A DNA stretch of 64,000 bases, taken from the NCBI RefSeq assembly GCF_020410765.1, contig NZ_CP084541.1, positions 2,227,001 through 2,291,000 on the forward strand, read 5' to 3'. The translations under genes were made by a program, and so were the position numbers. The notes beneath the pieces are model-generated. The model ran no database searches. It worked only from the letters and a program-made list of their open reading frames with translations, and had not been told where the DNA came from. This DNA is from Streptomyces marincola (GTDB taxonomy: Bacteria > Actinomycetota > Actinomycetes > Streptomycetales > Streptomycetaceae). Positions 60,422-64,000 of the stretch are shown piece after piece (the stretch's first letter is position 1; the number at the start of each line of letters is the position of its first letter).

Positions 60422-61318
60422 CTACTTGAGGCTGCCCATGGCGAGCCCGCCGGTCCAGTGCCGTTGCAGCACGACGAACGAGACGACCAGCGGCACGATG
60501 GCGATCAGCGAGCCGGTGATCACCAGGTTGTACAGCGGGGTCGAGGCGCCGGCCGTCGCCTCGGCGCGCGCGTACCAGTCGCCGAGGCCCACCGTGATCG
60601 GGAACAGCCGGGAGTCGGACAGCATCAGCAGCGGGAGGAAGTAGTTGTTCCAGGCCCCGACCAGCGAGAAGATCAGGACGGTGGCCATCGCGGGCCGCAG
60701 CAGCGGCAGGACGACGGAGCGGAACGCCCGGATCTCGCCCGCCCCGTCGAGCCGGCTGGCCTCAAGCAGCTCGTCGGAGACGGCGTCCTGGGCGTAGATG
60801 CGGATCAGGTACACGCCGAACGGGTTGAGCAGCCCCGGGATGATCACGGCCCAGGGCGTGTTGATCAGGTGCAGTTCGGTCATCACGAGGAATTGCGGAA
60901 TGACGAGCGCCGTCGCGGGCACCATGAGAACGCCGAGCAGCGCGGCGAACGCGAGTCGTTTTCCCGGGAAGTCGTACTTGGCGAACGCGTATCCTGCCAC
61001 CGTCGAGACGATCAGCGATCCGAATCCGCTCGCGACGGTGTAGAACACGGTATTCAGCAGCCAGAAACCGAAAGCGCCGCCGTCCTCGGTGAAAACGTCC
61101 GCGATATTCCCGAAGAACGCGTTCTCGCCGCCGAACCAGAGCGCCGGGGAGTCGTAGAGGTCCAGGTTGCTCTTGGTCGAGTTGGCCACCAGCCACCAGA
61201 TCGGCAGCAGGTAGTAGGCGAGCATCAGGGCCATCACGGCGTAGCTCAGGGTGCGGCCGGTGGCGGCCTTGGCCGCCACGCGGCCGGGGCGGCGGCGCCG
61301 CGGGAGGACGGTGCTCAT
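60422..61318 (-). CDS. Sugar ABC transporter permease (MalG-like)
   Basis: A 298-residue permease with six hydrophobic segments. The EAA loop that contacts the ATPase is EASRLDGAGEIRAFRSVVLPLLRP. The start codon overlaps the upstream permease stop. Third gene of the importer operon. No ATPase gene is present in the operon, as in many Streptomyces carbohydrate importers that share the MsiK ATPase. Confidence 0.93.
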   Translation of the reverse strand: MSTVLPRRRRPGRVAAKAATGRTLSYAVMALMLAYYLLPIWWLVANSTKSNLDLYDSPALWFGGENAFFGNIADVFTEDGGAFGFWLLNTVFYTVASGFGSLIVSTVAGYAFAKYDFPGKRLAFAALLGVLMVPATALVIPQFLVMTELHLINTPWAVIIPGLLNPFGVYLIRIYAQDAVSDELLEASRLDGAGEIRAFRSVVLPLLRPAMATVLIFSLVGAWNNYFLPLLMLSDSRLFPITVGLGDWYARAEATAGASTPLYNLVITGSLIAIVPLVVSFVVLQRHWTGGLAMGSLK

Positions 61319-62214
61319 CTCAGGCCACTCCTTCGGCGGTTCACCGCGAGCAGGACGTAGGAGGCGACGAACACGATCGTGCTGATGAGGAACGCGACCG
61401 CCGCGGAGTAGCTGAACTGCGAGTAGGAGAACGCCAGGTTCTGCGCGTACATGTTGGGGGTCCACGCGGCGTCGAACACCTCGGGCGCCTGCGGTCTGAG
61501 CACCTGCGGCTCGGTGAACAGCTGCATCGTGCCGATGATGGAGAGCAGCACGGACAGCACGAGGGCGGGCGCGATCATCGGCACCTTGATCCACAGCGCG
61601 GTGCGCACCGGGCCCGCCCCGTCGAGCCGCGCCGCCTCGTGCAGTTCCTTGGGGATGGCCTGCAACGCGGCGTACATGATGATCATGTTGTAGCCGGTGT
61701 TGCTCCAGGTGATGATGTTGCCGATGGCCGGCAGCGCCAGCCGGTCGGTGAGCAGGTCGGTCCCGAGCGGCCCGAAGGTGGGGCTGTAGAGGTAGCCCCA
61801 CATGAGGGCGGCGACCACGCCCGGCACGGCGTACGGCAGGAACACCGACAGCCGGAACAGCGTCGGGTACCGGCCGGAGAAGTGGTCGAGCAGCAGCGCC
61901 GCGAGCAGCGCGACGCCCAGCATCAACGGCACCTGCACGACGCCGAGCAGCAGGATGCGCCGCACCCCGCCGGTGAACTGCTCGTCCCGCAGCACCTGCC
62001 AGAAGTTGTCGAGGCCGGTGAACCTCGGGCCCTGCGCGAGGGTGTCGGTGTACAGGCTCATCCGGAACGCGGAGACGGTGGGCACCGCGATGAGCACCAC
62101 CACGAGCAGCAGGAACGGCGCCACGAACAGCCAGGCGGTCAGCGTCGTGGGCCTGATCCCGGGCCGCCGGGCGGCCGGGGGCGACGGTGGGCGCACCGCG
62201 CGGTCACTGGACAT
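61315..62214 (-). CDS. Sugar ABC transporter permease (MalF-like)
   Basis: A 299-residue permease with about six membrane segments. The EAA loop reads HEAARLDGAGPVRTALWIKVPM. Its start overlaps the end of the binding-protein gene and its stop overlaps the following permease start, so the three genes are tightly coupled. It should pair with the MalG-like partner. Confidence 0.93.
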   Translation of the reverse strand: MSSDRAVRPPSPPAARRPGIRPTTLTAWLFVAPFLLLVVVLIAVPTVSAFRMSLYTDTLAQGPRFTGLDNFWQVLRDEQFTGGVRRILLLGVVQVPLMLGVALLAALLLDHFSGRYPTLFRLSVFLPYAVPGVVAALMWGYLYSPTFGPLGTDLLTDRLALPAIGNIITWSNTGYNMIIMYAALQAIPKELHEAARLDGAGPVRTALWIKVPMIAPALVLSVLLSIIGTMQLFTEPQVLRPQAPEVFDAAWTPNMYAQNLAFSYSQFSYSAAVAFLISTIVFVASYVLLAVNRRRSGLR

Positions 62215-63616
62215 CGAACGCCTGCTCCCTGGCGTAGGCGGCGACCCGCTCCCCGACCACGGCCAGCAGGTCGGGCCAGGGCACCCGGCCGGCCACCGCG
62301 TCGTGCAGCGCCACGTCGAAGGTGTCGGTCACGAACCGCTCGAACGGCGAGTGGTCGGAGGCGAGCACCTGCTCGCTCGACTCGATGTACACCTCGTTGA
62401 CCCGCTGCCCGCCGAAGAAGTCGGCGGGCCGGCCGGCGAACGCGTCGGAGCGCGCCTGTTCGAGCCGGTCGGGGAACAGGCGGGCCGTCCACAGGGCCAT
62501 GTCCCACGCGGTCTGGTCCGCGCCGAAGATCTCCCGGCAGACGACGGCGGCGGCCTCGGGGTCCCGGGCGAAGCGGGTCGCGACGTACGCGGAGCCGCCC
62601 CAGTTGCCCGACGCGGGCCGCCCCGGGTCCCACTGCGGGGCGCCGCGCACGCGCCAGCGCCCCGCCTGGTCGACGAGCTTGGACTCGATCTGCCAGCTGT
62701 ACCAGCTCGGCGCGAGGCAGGCCCAGTACACGCCGCGCCGGAGGTTGACGTCCATCTCGGTGGAGAAGTACGGGGTGGTGTCCACGAGTCCGGCCCGCAC
62801 CAGTCCGCCCCAGAAGTCGATGACGCGCCTGGCCTCCGGGGTGTCGAAGGACAGTCCGAGCCGGGTGGGCTCGCTCATGTCGTACCGGAAGAAGCGCCCG
62901 CCCGCCTGGGACACGAGGGTGGTCAGCAGTTCCGACGGGCCGAGCGTGCCGATGAACGCCGAGCGGTCGGCCGCCTTGACGCGTTCGGCCGCGGCGGCGT
63001 AGTCGTCCCAGGTGGCGGGCACCTCGATGCCGTGCCCGGCGAACAGGTCCTCGCGGTGGAACAGGACCAGGGGGCCGGAGTCGACGGGGATGCCGTAGAC
63101 CTCCTCGCCCGCGCCGCACCGTTCCCAGGCCGGCTCCGCGTAGTGCGCCGCGTCCCCGGCCGCGCCGAAGGGGGCGAGGTCGAGGAGGTAGCCGCGGACC
63201 ACGAGGTTGGGGATGAGCGTGCGGTCGATCAGGAACACGTCGGGCGGCCCCGCCTCGGCGTGCAGCGTGGTCTGGAGCTTGGGGTAGAACTCGCCCGCTC
63301 CCCACCCGTTGTCGACCCAGGTGATGTGGATGTCCCGGTGGGTGTCGTTGAAGTGCGCGACCAGCTCGGCGTTGGTCGATTCGAAGCCGCCCCAGACGGT
63401 GACCTCCCGCTTGCCTGCCGGGACGGCTCCGGTCGAGCCGCACGCGGCGAGCAGGGGGGTCGAGGCGGCGGCCAGCGCTCCGCCGAGGAACGCGCGCCGG
63501 GAGAACCGGGGGGACGTGGGAAAACGCGTGAAGGGAAAGGGTCCCGCGGGCGTCCGGCGCCCGCGCCGGACGGGTGGACGACGCCCTGGGGCATCGGTGC
63601 GTACGGTGTCGCTCAA
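62204..63616 (-). CDS. Sugar ABC transporter substrate-binding lipoprotein, Tat-exported
   Basis: A 470-residue family 1 solute-binding protein. The signal is SRRAFL (Arg40-Arg41) with hydrophobic ALAAASTPLLAAC; Cys59 is the lipobox Cys. The mature start EVTVWGGFESTNAELVAHFN is typical of sugar-binding proteins. The start is probably TTG 63616, because GAGGGAGA lies about 8-10 bases upstream and no ATG or GTG is in frame before the signal. First gene of the operon. Confidence 0.88.
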   Translation of the reverse strand: MSDTVRTDAPGRRPPVRRGRRTPAGPFPFTRFPTSPRFSRRAFLGGALAAASTPLLAACGSTGAVPAGKREVTVWGGFESTNAELVAHFNDTHRDIHITWVDNGWGAGEFYPKLQTTLHAEAGPPDVFLIDRTLIPNLVVRGYLLDLAPFGAAGDAAHYAEPAWERCGAGEEVYGIPVDSGPLVLFHREDLFAGHGIEVPATWDDYAAAAERVKAADRSAFIGTLGPSELLTTLVSQAGGRFFRYDMSEPTRLGLSFDTPEARRVIDFWGGLVRAGLVDTTPYFSTEMDVNLRRGVYWACLAPSWYSWQIESKLVDQAGRWRVRGAPQWDPGRPASGNWGGSAYVATRFARDPEAAAVVCREIFGADQTAWDMALWTARLFPDRLEQARSDAFAGRPADFFGGQRVNEVYIESSEQVLASDHSPFERFVTDTFDVALHDAVAGRVPWPDLLAVVGERVAAYAREQAFDVQ

Positions 63617-63704
63617 CGTGCTTCTCCCTCGTGACCAGCCGGGAAGGGGAGTGGGGGCGGACGTGATGGAGAGATGGCCGGGAAACGCCGGTAGCCCGGG
63701 AGTT

Positions 63705-63714
63705 TGTATACGCG
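63705..63714. promoter_or_regulatory. TGTATACGCG site 1, probable GntR operator
   Basis: Copy nearer the importer operon, 89 bases upstream of its start. GTATAC-type palindromes are typical targets of FCD-type GntR repressors, one of which lies at 59702. Confidence 0.55.
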
Positions 63715-63909
63715 GAGCCAATCAAGTCAAGCCGTCGAAGTTAACTTCCGATTTCGACTTCCTCGCCCGGTCCGGCCCGCACTCCCGGAAAGCGGCCAGC
63801 ACACGCATTCTGAGCTGGCATTACTCCTCCTCGTTCGGAGAGTTCACCGTTCGGCGCCGGAGCCGGGAGCGGCACGACCCTTGACCGCGTCGGGCGATCG
63901 GCCGGAGTG

Positions 63910-63919
63910 TGTATACGCG
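63910..63919. promoter_or_regulatory. TGTATACGCG site 2, probable GntR operator
   Basis: Second copy, 42 bases upstream of the gene that starts at 63961, so both divergent units may share one regulator. Confidence 0.55.
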
Positions 63920-63960
63920 AGCTGCTGATCGGGCGGCTCGGTATCCCTCCAGGAGGCTCC

Positions 63961-64000
63961 GTGAGCGCGTCTCACTCCCCGTTCGGACCCGAGGACTTCT
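63961..64000 (+). CDS. 5' end of a gene cut by the window edge
   Basis: GTG 63961 follows AGGAGG at 5 bases and begins VSASHSPFGPEDF before the window ends. The 13 visible residues identify no family. Its place, divergent from a sugar importer and next to a GntR operator candidate, suggests a gene for use of the imported sugar. Confidence 0.6.
   Translation, partial: MSASHSPFGPEDF

Larger units (their letters stand above)
63617..63960. promoter_or_regulatory. Divergent control region of the sugar importer
   Basis: This 344-base gap holds no gene. It has two direct copies of TGTATACGCG at 63705-63714 and 63910-63919, both containing the GTATAC palindrome. Each copy lies near one of the two divergent start points. 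AGGAGG before 63961 is the ribosome site of the next gene. Confidence 0.6.

Overview
The window is high-GC actinomycete DNA, most likely Streptomyces or a close relative. Supporting signs are the codon bias, many GTG starts, AGGAGG-type ribosome sites, three SARP-family regulators, a GlgE-type maltosyltransferase operon, Tat signals, a class E sortase signal (LAQTG) and MmyB-like XRE regulators. All function calls come from reading translated sequence; no database search was run.

Layout. (1) 1-2.0 kb: a dynamin-like GTPase cut by the left edge, a tRNA-Arg(TCT), and decayed sequence that may be the tail of a serine integrase. (2) 2.0-17.9 kb: a Tat-exported SDR, then a compact RiPP cluster. 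A SARP/NB-ARC activator (3006-4745) diverges from an operon encoding a lanthipeptide synthetase with a zinc-ligated cyclase (class IV, LanL type), an S9 prolyl-oligopeptidase-like protease, three different small precursor peptides with a shared leader, and two ABC half-transporters. Two more SARPs follow. Upstream of lanL are three CCAACAC heptamers at an exact 11-bp period, the last one 8 bp from a TAGGCT -10 hexamer, which is the textbook SARP operator geometry. (3) 18-24 kb: a TetR/SDR pair sharing a large inverted repeat, an NmrA-like reductase, a crotonase/TetR pair, and scars (an internally deleted XRE regulator, a carboxylesterase fragment). (4) 23.8-30 kb: exported proteins: a sortase-anchored beta-propeller protein, a membrane-anchored protein, a parallel beta-helix lipoprotein and a Dyp peroxidase.

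(5) 30-58 kb: a long accessory region. At its left are a quinone-reductase-like enzyme and two SnoaL-like proteins, then the glgE-treS-mak operon (no glgB beside it). Diverging from glgE is an operon of DJ-1-like protein, ThDP enzyme, SnoaL-like protein, second DJ-1-like protein, AGE-like (alpha/alpha)6-barrel protein and a GlgX-like GH13 enzyme. Next come a STAS protein lacking the phospho-acceptor Ser, an IS701-derived protein lacking its first catalytic Asp, an aldo/keto reductase, an XRE/MFS pair, and a run of third SnoaL paralogue, FAD monooxygenase, VOC protein, aldo/keto reductase, NTF2-ankyrin fusion, muconolactone-isomerase-like protein and tandem-EthD protein. The SnoaL paralogues at both ends suggest one biosynthetic or biotransformation locus although no PKS or NRPS is visible. 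(6) 58-64 kb: an acetyltransferase/LysR pair, then a GntR regulator and a sugar ABC importer with TGTATACGCG repeats upstream, and a gene cut by the right edge.

The best candidates for undescribed systems are the three-precursor class IV lanthipeptide cluster under SARP control, and the 30-58 kb tailoring-enzyme locus.
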